This document shows positions 1 to 5,459 of a stretch of 5,459 nucleotides of DNA, piece after piece. The stretch comes from an uncultured Selenomonadales bacterium. Lineage in GTDB: Bacteria; Bacillota_C; Negativicutes; Selenomonadales; Selenomonadaceae. Position 1 is the first letter of the stretch. Each line of letters starts with the position of its first letter. A program made the position numbers and the translations under genes. The stretch is from the NCBI GenBank assembly GCA_937907035.1, contig CALCTX010000345.1:1-5459 (forward strand), in the 5' to 3' direction. The notes under the pieces were generated by a model. That model was given only the letters and a program-made list of their open reading frames with translations, was not told where the DNA came from and ran no database searches.

Positions 1-93
1 ATTTATCTCTGCCCGATTTTCCTTTAATACTCTGACTACACCTGTCCCAACAGTACCAAAACCAAGCAGCCCTATCTTTACCGTTTTCTCCAT
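1..93 (-). CDS. hom: Homoserine dehydrogenase, N-terminal fragment (runs off the window)
   Basis: Only the first 31 codons are present; the gene continues beyond base 1. The translation begins MEKTVKIGLLGFGTVGTGVV, which holds the GxGxxG nucleotide-binding turn at the start of a Rossmann fold (GFGTVG, residues 11-16), in the form typical of homoserine dehydrogenase. The enzyme reduces aspartate semialdehyde to homoserine with NAD(P)H in the cytoplasm, the branch point to threonine and methionine. The ATG at 93-91 lies 14 bases after the stop of the ACT-domain gene, with a weak AGGA about 12 bases upstream, so the two genes are probably co-transcribed. Adjacency of this ACT family to hom is common in Firmicutes and supports the call. 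The catalytic domain and any C-terminal ACT domain are outside the window, so another short Rossmann dehydrogenase cannot be strictly excluded. Confidence 0.88.
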   Translation of the reverse strand, partial: MEKTVKIGLLGFGTVGTGVVRVLKENRAEIN

Positions 94-107
94 TATCCGC
101 ACCAATC

Positions 108-554
108 CTATGCCTGTCCCAAAACCTCAAGACGTTTAACGCCATCAACCATGCGCAGTTTGTCAAGCAATGCTTCCAAATCTATCGATAAATTCATAGT
201 TTCGATAGATATCGTCGCATTAGCCACCCCTTGAAGCGGGATTCCCTGATTTATCGTAAGTACACTGCCAGAATCACTGGAAATGGTATTGAGCACACTG
301 GACAACACACCTGGTTTATGCTCCAACAGGAACGTAAGTGTCACTATCTTATCCTGACTTGCTTCATAGAAAGGAAATACATAATCCTTGTATTTATAGT
401 AAGCACTACGGCTCAAATCCATTCTTTCTACTGCTTCATTGATCGTTCTGGCATCGCCACGCTTCAGCATTTCTTTTACGCGTATAGTTTTCTTAATAGC
501 TTCCGGCAAAATTTCTTCCCTTACTAAAAAGAACCCACTTTTTTCTTTTTTCAC
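108..554 (-). CDS. pheB: ACT domain-containing protein, PheB / UPF0735 family
   Basis: This 148-residue protein has the usual length of the UPF0735/PheB family. Residues 1-65 form a charged, helical N-terminal part resembling a helix-turn-helix (an ARTINEAVERMDLSRSAYYK-like stretch at 35-54, followed by the aromatic YVFPFY at 58-63). Residues 70-146 form an ACT domain, with the usual strand-turn TLTFLLEHKPGVLSSVL at 72-88 containing the P-G-V-L ligand-site turn. ACT domains generally bind amino acids and regulate enzymes or transcription. The exact role of this family is not settled; an amino-acid-responsive regulator is an inference from the HTH-plus-ACT layout and the adjacent hom gene. The start is GTG at 554-552, chosen because GGAGG sits 8 bases upstream and the next Met is residue 28. 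It is the first gene of a unit with its own promoter and is followed after 14 bases by hom. Confidence 0.92.
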   Translation of the reverse strand: MKKEKSGFFLVREEILPEAIKKTIRVKEMLKRGDARTINEAVERMDLSRSAYYKYKDYVFPFYEASQDKIVTLTFLLEHKPGVLSSVLNTISSDSGSVLTINQGIPLQGVANATISIETMNLSIDLEALLDKLRMVDGVKRLEVLGQA

Positions 555-562
555 TTATAACG

Positions 563-567
563 CCTCC
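563..567 (-). promoter_or_regulatory. Ribosome binding site of the ACT-domain gene
   Basis: GGAGG on the minus strand lies 8 bases before a GTG codon. This strong, well-spaced site supports GTG at 554 as the true start despite the non-ATG codon. Confidence 0.8.
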
Positions 568-605
568 GTACTTTTACAATGGATATTGTTCTATACACAG
601 TAGAT

Positions 606-635
606 ATTATATCATTTTTCATTTACAAAAGACAA
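606..635 (-). promoter_or_regulatory. Probable sigma-A promoter of the ACT-hom unit (extended -10)
   Basis: On the minus strand a perfect -10 hexamer TATAAT (611-606) is preceded by TGA, giving the extended -10 form TGnTATAAT (614-606). An 18-base spacer (629-612) separates it from TTGTCT (635-630), which matches 4 of 6 bases of the -35 consensus. Transcription should start near base 599, giving a leader of about 45 bases before the GTG start of the ACT gene. The leader is too short for a T-box or a common riboswitch. Position and strand fit a unit starting with the ACT gene. Confidence 0.72.
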
Positions 636-636
636 T

Positions 637-667
637 AGGCATTATCGCTTTTTTCGCAATAATGCCT
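637..667 (-). terminator. Inverted repeat, probable terminator of the ispH-to-plsY unit
   Basis: Arms of 12 bases (667-656 and 648-637 in minus-strand order) begin AGGCATTAT and end ATAATGCCT, enclosing the 7-base loop GAAAAAA. In minus-strand RNA all 12 positions pair, one of them as G-U; in plus-strand RNA that position is a C/A mismatch, so the structure favours minus-strand transcription. It lies 90 bases after the plsY stop. The following bases ATTGTCTTTTGT are only moderately U-rich, so termination may be incomplete. The repeat ends 1 base from the -35 element of the next promoter, so an operator role for its DNA is an alternative. Confidence 0.55.
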
Positions 668-757
668 TAAATGTCTATATTTTTTTATAAAACGCCTATA
701 TATCCTTGAAAAATACTAATGCTATCTATGTTTTATCATTCAAAAGGAATAAACATC

Positions 758-1354
758 TTAATGTTTCGCCGCTTTGATCTTTGATTCGGTTCCGGCCAGC
801 AACCGGCTGATATTTTCGCGATGCCGGATAATAATAAATGCTGCCGCCAAAATGCCAAATCCGATCACTTCCGACGGCAGATCAAACCACCAGGCTAAAA
901 CCGGTACAAGTGCCGCAGCGATTATCGATCCTAACGAAACATAGCCCGTAGCTTTTACGATAATAAACCAAACGGCAAAAACGATTGCTGTCGGCAACGG
1001 CATCAGCATCGCAATGACACCCAGCCCGGTCGCCACGCCTTTTCCGCCTTTAAATTTCAAAAATGCAGAACAGGAATGCCCGATAATAGCAAATATCCCG
1101 CCCAAAACACAGGCCAACGATGTGCCACCGAATCGCATTCCCAGCCAAACACCTAAAACGCCTTTTAGCAGATCAAGCAAAAAAATAGTAAAACCTGCTG
1201 TTTTGCCAATCGTCCGCCAGGCATTGGTCGCTCCGATATTATGGCTCCCATGTTCACGTAGATCAATGCCCCATATCGTTTTTCCGATCAGCAAACCATT
1301 TGGTATAGAACCGACAAGGTAACTGCACAAACAGGCAACTACTGTTCCAATCAT
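758..1354 (-). CDS. plsY: Acylphosphate:glycerol-3-phosphate acyltransferase PlsY
   Basis: This polytopic membrane enzyme transfers the acyl group from acyl-phosphate (made by PlsX) to the 1-position of glycerol 3-phosphate, giving lysophosphatidate, the first committed step of phospholipid synthesis in most Firmicutes. The 198-residue length is normal. All three family motifs are visible: REHGSHNIGATN at 33-44 with the conserved Arg and Ser, the glycine-rich FKGGKGVATG at 101-110, and RHRENISRLLAGTE at 177-190. Hydrophobic spans near 3-24, 54-74, 78-95, 111-134 and 140-176 fit a multi-pass integral membrane protein. The ATG at 1354-1352 overlaps the der stop codon as ATGA, with AGGAGG 7 bases upstream inside the end of der, so translation is probably coupled to der. 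It is the last gene of its unit; a weak 6-bp AT-rich hairpin (751-766) covers the stop codon. Confidence 0.97.
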   Translation of the reverse strand: MIGTVVACLCSYLVGSIPNGLLIGKTIWGIDLREHGSHNIGATNAWRTIGKTAGFTIFLLDLLKGVLGVWLGMRFGGTSLACVLGGIFAIIGHSCSAFLKFKGGKGVATGLGVIAMLMPLPTAIVFAVWFIIVKATGYVSLGSIIAAALVPVLAWWFDLPSEVIGFGILAAAFIIIRHRENISRLLAGTESKIKAAKH

Positions 1355-2682
1355 TCGTCGTCCTCCTCTTTCCGCCCACGAACGATAAGCTTGATTGGCG
1401 TTCCTTCAAAGCCAAAGTTTTCCCGAAGTTTATTTTCTATAAACCGCAAATAAGAAAAATGCATTAATTCCGGATCGTTTACAAAAATAATAAACTTTGG
1501 CGGTTCAATATCTGTTTGTGTCATAAAATACAATTTTAATTGTTTGCCTTTATGAGATGGCGGTGGATTAACGGAAACGGCATCACGTAAAAGTTCATTT
1601 AGTACACTGGTTTGAATGCGCATGGATTGCTGTTCCGCTACATACTTAACAAGTTCCGTCACACGCTGGACACGCTGGCCTGTAAGGGCTGAAGTATACA
1701 GGACCGGTGCATATTGCAAAAAGGCAATCTCCTTGCGCAATTCTTCCGTAAAGCGCAAAGTTGATTTTTCATTTTTATCTGGGAAAATATCCCATTTGTT
1801 TACAACGATAATAACGCCTTTTCCCGATTCATGCGCATAACCGGCAATCTTTTTGTCCTGCTCGGTTATCCCCTCGAAAGCATTTATAACCATCAAAACT
1901 ACATTAGCTCTGTCAACCGCCCGCAAGGAACGCATTACACTATAACGTTCAACCGGTTCGTCAATCTTTCCCCGGCGGCGCATTCCCGCAGTATCAATAA
2001 GTGTATATTTTGTATCATCTTTCGTAAAATGCGTATCGATCGCATCACGGGTTGTTCCGGGAATATCACTGACAATAACCCGTTCTTCCCCTAATAAAGT
2101 ATTTACCAATGATGATTTACCGACATTTGGCCGGCCAATAACCGCAATACGGATTTCATCATTGTCAACCTCTTCAGCGTCATTTTTTGGAAAAGCCTCT
2201 ACTATAGCATCGAGCAAATCCCCAAGATTCAAGGAATTTGCCGCAGCGATCGCAATCGGATCCCCAAGACCGAGATTATAAAACTCATATACATCAAGTT
2301 CCTGTTTAGGACTGTCAATCTTGTTTACCCCTAAAATAACCGGTTTTTTTGCTGCCCGAAGGATCCGCGCTATTTCCACATCTCCATCGGTAAGCCCGGT
2401 ACGCCCGTCAACTATAAATACTATAACATCAGCTTCCCGAATAGCTATCTGCGCCTGTTGCCGCATCGAATCAAGCAATTTGTCACTTGATTCAAGCTCG
2501 ATGCCGCCCGTATCGATCATTGTAAAATGATGCTCCAGCCATTCAGCGTCCATGTATATCCTGTCCCGCGTAACTCCGGGAAAGTCATCAACGATTGACA
2601 CCCGCCGTTTGCCGATCTGATTAAACAAAGTTGATTTCCCGACATTCGGGCGTCCTACAATTGCTACTATCGGTTTACTCAT
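1351..2682 (-). CDS. der: Ribosome biogenesis GTPase Der (EngA)
   Basis: This cytoplasmic GTPase with two tandem G domains is needed for maturation of the 50S ribosomal subunit. At 443 residues it has the usual length. G domain 1 shows the P-loop GRPNVGKST at 10-18, PGVTRDR at 35-41, DTGG at 57-60 and NKID at 120-123. G domain 2 shows GRPNVGKSS at 183-191, PGTTRD at 208-213, DTAG at 230-233 and NKWD at 295-298. A KH-like domain fills roughly 353-440 and ends in a basic-then-acidic tail (RGRKEEDDE). The G5-like segment of domain 1 reads AAANS (146-150) rather than the more usual SA-type start; the other nucleotide-binding motifs are intact. The ATG at 2682-2680 overlaps the DUF512 stop by 8 bases and has GGAGGG 9 bases upstream; the gene ends in an ATGA overlap with plsY. 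Both overlaps point to coupled translation. Confidence 0.98.
   Translation of the reverse strand: MSKPIVAIVGRPNVGKSTLFNQIGKRRVSIVDDFPGVTRDRIYMDAEWLEHHFTMIDTGGIELESSDKLLDSMRQQAQIAIREADVIVFIVDGRTGLTDGDVEIARILRAAKKPVILGVNKIDSPKQELDVYEFYNLGLGDPIAIAAANSLNLGDLLDAIVEAFPKNDAEEVDNDEIRIAVIGRPNVGKSSLVNTLLGEERVIVSDIPGTTRDAIDTHFTKDDTKYTLIDTAGMRRRGKIDEPVERYSVMRSLRAVDRANVVLMVINAFEGITEQDKKIAGYAHESGKGVIIVVNKWDIFPDKNEKSTLRFTEELRKEIAFLQYAPVLYTSALTGQRVQRVTELVKYVAEQQSMRIQTSVLNELLRDAVSVNPPPSHKGKQLKLYFMTQTDIEPPKFIIFVNDPELMHFSYLRFIENKLRENFGFEGTPIKLIVRGRKEEDDE
1362..1367 (-). promoter_or_regulatory. Ribosome binding site of plsY, inside the end of der
   Basis: AGGAGG on the minus strand is embedded in the last codons of der, 7 bases before the plsY ATG. 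It sets the plsY start and indicates that ribosomes ending der can restart on plsY. Confidence 0.85.
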
Positions 2683-4072
2683 CTATACTCTCCCTCCAAT
2701 CAGCCGGTTTTGTATAAGCAGCATTACTCTGCCACATATATAGCTTTTCTTCTCTGTCTTCTTCAACCTCAAACCAATGTGCCAAAAGGTATCGCAACCG
2801 GTTCCCGCCTAAAGCTGTCATAACCGGCCGGGATACATCTTTTTGCAAATCTGTTAATGTCATATCATCAAGAAAAATGTTCTCACCCAACCGCAACGCA
2901 CATTCCGGAACGATAAAGCCGTCATATTGTCCGGCTGTTGCTTTTATACTCTCAGCTATATCTTTTCCTGTCAACAACCCGGAAACATTTACCATTTCAC
3001 CGAAGAAATTATTAACTACCGGTAAAACATCAACCACAAGATTTTTTATCTTAAGATCATCCAATAACTCTGCAAGACAAGGAGCAAATGCTGTCCCGGA
3101 AACCACTGCCAGCTTCAGCGGGTTATCATAACCAGTATCATCTGAATCACTTTGATTCCATTCCTCGATAAAGTTTCGAACTAACCCAATTCCGTTGTCA
3201 AGCTGCGGAAATCCGTCATATTCTTCAGCCGCCGGGATATCCCGTCCGGCTAACAAATAAAACTCATCGCCCAAATAAACAAATCCTTCACCGATTTCCT
3301 CACGTAAACGCCGTTGCCATTTCTCAACTTGTTCTATAGTCTCTTCTGCAGATTTTTTATCAAACATTTTCAAAGGATAACAACCGTCACGATATTTGGT
3401 CAATCCTACCGGTACTACTGCTAATGATTGAACATATGGCCGACGTTTTATCAGTTCTTCGATAGTATGATCCAATTCTTTTCCATCATTGATATCCGGG
3501 CACAAAACCACCTGCGTATGATACTCAGTCTCAGCCTCTTCCAATTTATCAAGTTGCCCGATAAGCAATCCTGCCCGGTCACAACCAAGAAGTTTTTTCC
3601 TTAATTCCATATTCATCGTATGTACGGACACAAACAATGGTGTAAGATGCAATTCCTTGATCCGGTCAAAATCAGCCTGCCCCATATTGGTCAAAGTAAC
3701 AAAATTACCATACAAAAAAGACAGCCGGTAATCATCATCTTTAACGTACAAGCTGGAACGCAAAGCCGGAGGTACTTGATCGACGAAACAGAAATGGCAA
3801 TGATTTGCGCAATGGCGTATTCCGTCAAATACTGCCGATTCAAATTCTGCGCCCAGTTCTTCATCATAATCCTTGTCAAAAACCAATAACTCTTGCTCCC
3901 CATCCTCATGCTCAACCAAAAGTTCTATTTCTTCATCAGCAAAGGCAAAGCTCAAGTCTATAATATCTTTAAGCGGCTCTCCATTTACCTCAAGGATCTT
4001 ATCGCCAACAACCAGCTCTAATTCTTCTGCTAAACTATCTTCAATTATCCGGATAATTTTTCCTGCTGCCAT
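2675..4072 (-). CDS. DUF512 family protein: PDZ plus radical-SAM-like Fe-S protein
   Basis: This conserved bacterial protein has no established reaction. In the 465-residue form, residues 1-60 resemble a PDZ domain (SLAEELELVVGDKILEVNG, 13-31). Then comes Cys-x3-Cys-x2-Cys (C88, C92, C95) followed by FVDQVPP, the [4Fe-4S]-cluster motif of radical-SAM-type proteins. A TIM-barrel-like middle holds the YRLSFLYGNFVTLTN segment. The C-terminal DUF512 domain carries NNFFG and VSGLLTGKDI and later a FLDDMT motif. The protein is probably cytosolic, as no signal peptide or membrane span is seen. Its position between rpsA and der, overlapping der by 8 bases, suggests a link with translation or ribosome assembly, but that is inference. 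I chose ATG at 4072 because the family starts near MAAGKII and GGGGGA lies just upstream; a GTG at 4090 would add six residues but lacks a ribosome site. Confidence 0.9.
   Translation of the reverse strand: MAAGKIIRIIEDSLAEELELVVGDKILEVNGEPLKDIIDLSFAFADEEIELLVEHEDGEQELLVFDKDYDEELGAEFESAVFDGIRHCANHCHFCFVDQVPPALRSSLYVKDDDYRLSFLYGNFVTLTNMGQADFDRIKELHLTPLFVSVHTMNMELRKKLLGCDRAGLLIGQLDKLEEAETEYHTQVVLCPDINDGKELDHTIEELIKRRPYVQSLAVVPVGLTKYRDGCYPLKMFDKKSAEETIEQVEKWQRRLREEIGEGFVYLGDEFYLLAGRDIPAAEEYDGFPQLDNGIGLVRNFIEEWNQSDSDDTGYDNPLKLAVVSGTAFAPCLAELLDDLKIKNLVVDVLPVVNNFFGEMVNVSGLLTGKDIAESIKATAGQYDGFIVPECALRLGENIFLDDMTLTDLQKDVSRPVMTALGGNRLRYLLAHWFEVEEDREEKLYMWQSNAAYTKPADWRESIDE
2692..2697 (-). promoter_or_regulatory. 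Ribosome binding site of der, inside the end of the DUF512 gene
   Basis: GGAGGG on the minus strand lies 9 bases before the der ATG and within the final codons of the upstream gene. It confirms the der start and the 8-base ATGAGTAA overlap between the two genes. Confidence 0.8.
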
Positions 4073-4075
4073 ATA

Positions 4076-4081
4076 TCCCCC
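4076..4081 (-). promoter_or_regulatory. Likely ribosome binding site deciding the DUF512 start
   Basis: GGGGGA on the minus strand lies 3 bases before the ATG at 4072. The spacing is shorter than ideal, but the competing GTG at 4090 is preceded only by pyrimidine-rich hairpin sequence with no purine-rich site. The close spacing could mean inefficient initiation and low expression compared with rpsA. Confidence 0.5.
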
Positions 4082-4094
4082 ATAATACACAAAG

Positions 4095-4126
4095 GGGCTG
4101 TCACATGCAAAAGCATATGAAAGCCC
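4095..4126 (-). terminator. Strong hairpin after rpsA, possible leaky terminator or processing site
   Basis: Minus-strand arms of 14 bases (4126-4113 and 4108-4095) enclose a TTTT loop. Outer GGGCT pairs with AGCCC, then comes one T/C mismatch, then eight pairs including one G-U. In plus-strand RNA the same arms have two mismatches, so the structure fits minus-strand transcription better. The bases after the stem, CTTTGTGTATT, are only a short, broken U-tract, so termination is likely partial. No good promoter is seen between it and the DUF512 gene, so the downstream genes probably depend on read-through. Confidence 0.6.
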
Positions 4127-4158
4127 TCATTGCAAACATCACTATTACTCAAATCAGA

Positions 4159-5247
4159 TTACTCAGCAGCCGGAGCCTCTTCCTCTTTTTTAGCTGCTTT
4201 TGTAATGCTCAAAGAAATACGTTTTCTCTTCGTATCAATATGGAGTACTTTTACCGTTACTTCCTGTCCAACCTGTACAGCCTCATCAGCCTTAGCAATC
4301 CGCTTCTCAGCAAGTTCGCCCATCGGAATCAGGCCGTCAAAGCCCGGCTCAATTTCCATAAATGCACCGAAATCAGTGAGCTTAATAACTTTACCCTGAA
4401 TAATGCTGCCTTCCTCATATTTTGCAGCCCGGGCAAACCACGGATCTTCCATCGTATCTTTAACGCTGAGGGAAATGCGTTTTGTCTCAGGATCAAATGT
4501 CTTTACATATACATCGAGTTCCTGTCCAACCTTGAGTATATCAGACGGATGCTTTACGCGATCCCAGGAAAGATCAGAAATATGAGCCAATCCATCAACG
4601 CCGCCGATATCAATAAATGCACCATAATCAACGATACGTTTTACAACACCTTTTACAGTCTGACCTTCAGCCAATGTAGCAAACAATTCCGCCTGTTTCT
4701 GTTCTCTCTCGGATTCAAGGATTGCCCGACGCGACAAAACAAGGCGTTGCTTCTTAATATCTACTTCAATCGGCAATGCTTTTACAGTCTGACCAACATA
4801 GACATTGAGATCTTTTACAAAATGAAGATCAATCTGCGAAGCCGGGATAAATGCCCGTACACCTTTAACCGCAGCAACGAGACCACCTTTTACTACCTGC
4901 GAAATAGTTGCTTCGACAACTTCTTTACGATCAACGATTCCATCAAACTCTTTCCAGGCAACAAGCTTATCAGCCTTTACCTTAGAAAGGACACCGCCAT
5001 TTTCACCACCGATGGAAACGACAAATACTTCAATGATGTCCCCAACCTTGACTACATCCTCAGCGGATTCAGGAGTCGGATAAGCAAGCTCATTTTTCGG
5101 AATTGGAATTTCCTGCTTGCCAAGGCCCTGAACATACACATATGCCTCATTATGGCTGACTTGGATTACTTCACCTTTGACAACCTCATGCTCCTTTACC
5201 TCCTGTTGTACTTCTTCTTCCAACCAGTTGTTCATATCCTCTGACAC
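4159..5247 (-). CDS. rpsA: 30S ribosomal protein S1, four-domain type
   Basis: S1 binds mRNA through repeated OB-fold S1 domains and helps recruit it to the 30S subunit. This 362-residue protein has four S1 repeats, at about 22-91, 109-173, 196-263 and 280-349, rather than the six of the Escherichia coli protein; shorter forms are usual in Firmicutes. Repeats 3 and 4 are the most canonical, with VDYGAFIDIGGVDGLAHISDLSW (split around 206-228) and LTDFGAFMEIEPGFDGLIP (290-308), each ending in an RISLS strand. The tail after 350 is rich in Lys, Glu and Ala. I chose GTG at 5247 because GGGAGG lies about 10 bases upstream. The in-frame ATG at 5235 would remove four residues and form an ATGA overlap with ispH, but its AGAGG is only 2 bases away. 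The chosen start overlaps ispH by 16 bases. Confidence 0.96.
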   Translation of the reverse strand: MSEDMNNWLEEEVQQEVKEHEVVKGEVIQVSHNEAYVYVQGLGKQEIPIPKNELAYPTPESAEDVVKVGDIIEVFVVSIGGENGGVLSKVKADKLVAWKEFDGIVDRKEVVEATISQVVKGGLVAAVKGVRAFIPASQIDLHFVKDLNVYVGQTVKALPIEVDIKKQRLVLSRRAILESEREQKQAELFATLAEGQTVKGVVKRIVDYGAFIDIGGVDGLAHISDLSWDRVKHPSDILKVGQELDVYVKTFDPETKRISLSVKDTMEDPWFARAAKYEEGSIIQGKVIKLTDFGAFMEIEPGFDGLIPMGELAEKRIAKADEAVQVGQEVTVKVLHIDTKRKRISLSITKAAKKEEEAPAAE

Positions 5248-5459
5248 TTTTCATATACCTCCCTGATAACCCAGTCAGGCGTTGAAGCACCTGCTGTGAT
5301 ACCAATATTTTCAATATTATCAAACCATCTGTCCTGCAGCTCCGCCACAGTTTCAATATGGTAGGTTTTACATTTTTCTGCACATAATTGGGCAAGCCTT
5401 GTCGTATTCGCGCTGTTCCTGCCACCAATCACCAACATCAAGTCAACCTGTTCGGCTAA
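5232..5459 (-). CDS. ispH: 4-hydroxy-3-methylbut-2-enyl diphosphate reductase, C-terminal fragment (start outside window)
   Basis: The last 75 codons are present; the gene begins beyond base 5459. IspH (LytB) is the [4Fe-4S] enzyme that turns HMBPP into IPP and DMAPP, the last step of the MEP isoprenoid pathway. The fragment reads LAEQVDLMLVIGGRNSANTT near its start and later has GITAGASTPDW. The Ser and Asn of NSANT and the Ser of GAST correspond to the conserved residues that hold the diphosphate of the substrate in characterised IspH. The cluster cysteines lie upstream of the window and cannot be checked. The frame stays open to the window edge, so no start codon here should be used. The TGA at 5234-5232 lies inside rpsA. 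Some Clostridia carry an IspH-S1 fusion; here the two are separate, overlapping frames. Confidence 0.95.
   Translation of the reverse strand, partial: LAEQVDLMLVIGGRNSANTTRLAQLCAEKCKTYHIETVAELQDRWFDNIENIGITAGASTPDWVIREVYEKCQRI
5257..5263 (-). promoter_or_regulatory. Ribosome binding site of rpsA, inside the end of ispH
   Basis: GGGAGGT on the minus strand lies 9 bases before the GTG at 5247 (22 bases before the alternative ATG at 5235). The spacing supports the GTG start. Its location inside ispH indicates translational coupling. Confidence 0.7.

Noticed and set aside
555..600. Riboswitch or T-box leader upstream of the ACT-hom unit
   Set aside because: The predicted leader is only about 45 bases, with no T-box motif or known riboswitch layout and only a weak 5-bp hairpin.
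751..766. Six-base inverted repeat AAACAT/ATGTTT across the plsY stop codon
   Set aside because: The stem is short and AT-rich, with a 4-base loop and no clear U-tract. It is likely chance; the 637-667 hairpin is a better terminator candidate.
4073..4158. Possible separate promoter for the DUF512 gene, with TATTAT near 4082-4087
   Set aside because: It would leave almost no leader before the ATG, and the hairpin occupies the -35 region. No convincing -35/-10 pair was found in the gap.
4105..5244. A 379-codon open frame on the plus strand, preceded by AGGGG
   Set aside because: It lies antisense to nearly all of rpsA, whose four S1 repeats are clearly conserved on the minus strand. Its translation has no recognisable domain and looks like reverse-strand noise, and its start falls inside the rpsA hairpin.
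5186..5428. An 80-codon minus-strand frame over the ispH end
   Set aside because: It is an alternative frame over ispH; the real IspH motifs (NSANT, GASTPDW) are in the other frame, which remains open to the window edge.

Overview
This window looks like ordinary core chromosome from a low-to-moderate-GC Firmicute, and all genes lie on the minus strand. The gene order (ispH, rpsA, a DUF512 radical-SAM-like gene, der, plsY), the four-domain S1 protein and the PheB-type ACT protein fit Clostridia or Negativicutes. A Negativicute is my preferred inference, but sequence reading alone does not fix the genus. I see no mobile element, tRNA, rRNA, CRISPR array or phage gene.

In the direction of transcription (right to left), the window opens inside ispH, the last enzyme of the MEP isoprenoid pathway, of which only the C-terminal 75 residues are present. 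Its end overlaps the start of rpsA (ribosomal protein S1). An 86-base gap carrying a strong hairpin separates rpsA from a PDZ/radical-SAM/DUF512 protein. The DUF512 gene overlaps der (a 50S-assembly GTPase with two G domains) by 8 bases, and der overlaps plsY (acylphosphate:glycerol-3-phosphate acyltransferase) by 4 bases. These five genes form a tightly packed, probably translationally coupled cluster joining isoprenoid and phospholipid synthesis to translation and ribosome assembly.

The one larger gap, of about 200 bases (555-757), marks a boundary between transcription units. It holds a 12-bp hairpin that probably ends the first unit, and directly beside it an extended -10 promoter for a second unit. 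That unit encodes a PheB-type ACT-domain protein and then homoserine dehydrogenase (hom, only the first 31 codons present), which is amino-acid metabolism of the Thr/Met branch.

I found no convincing new multi-gene system. The points most worth a second look are the uncharacterised DUF512 protein between two ribosome-linked genes, the weak-U-tract hairpin after rpsA, the ispH/rpsA overlap (these genes are fused in some Clostridia), and the compact terminator/promoter arrangement upstream of the ACT-hom unit.
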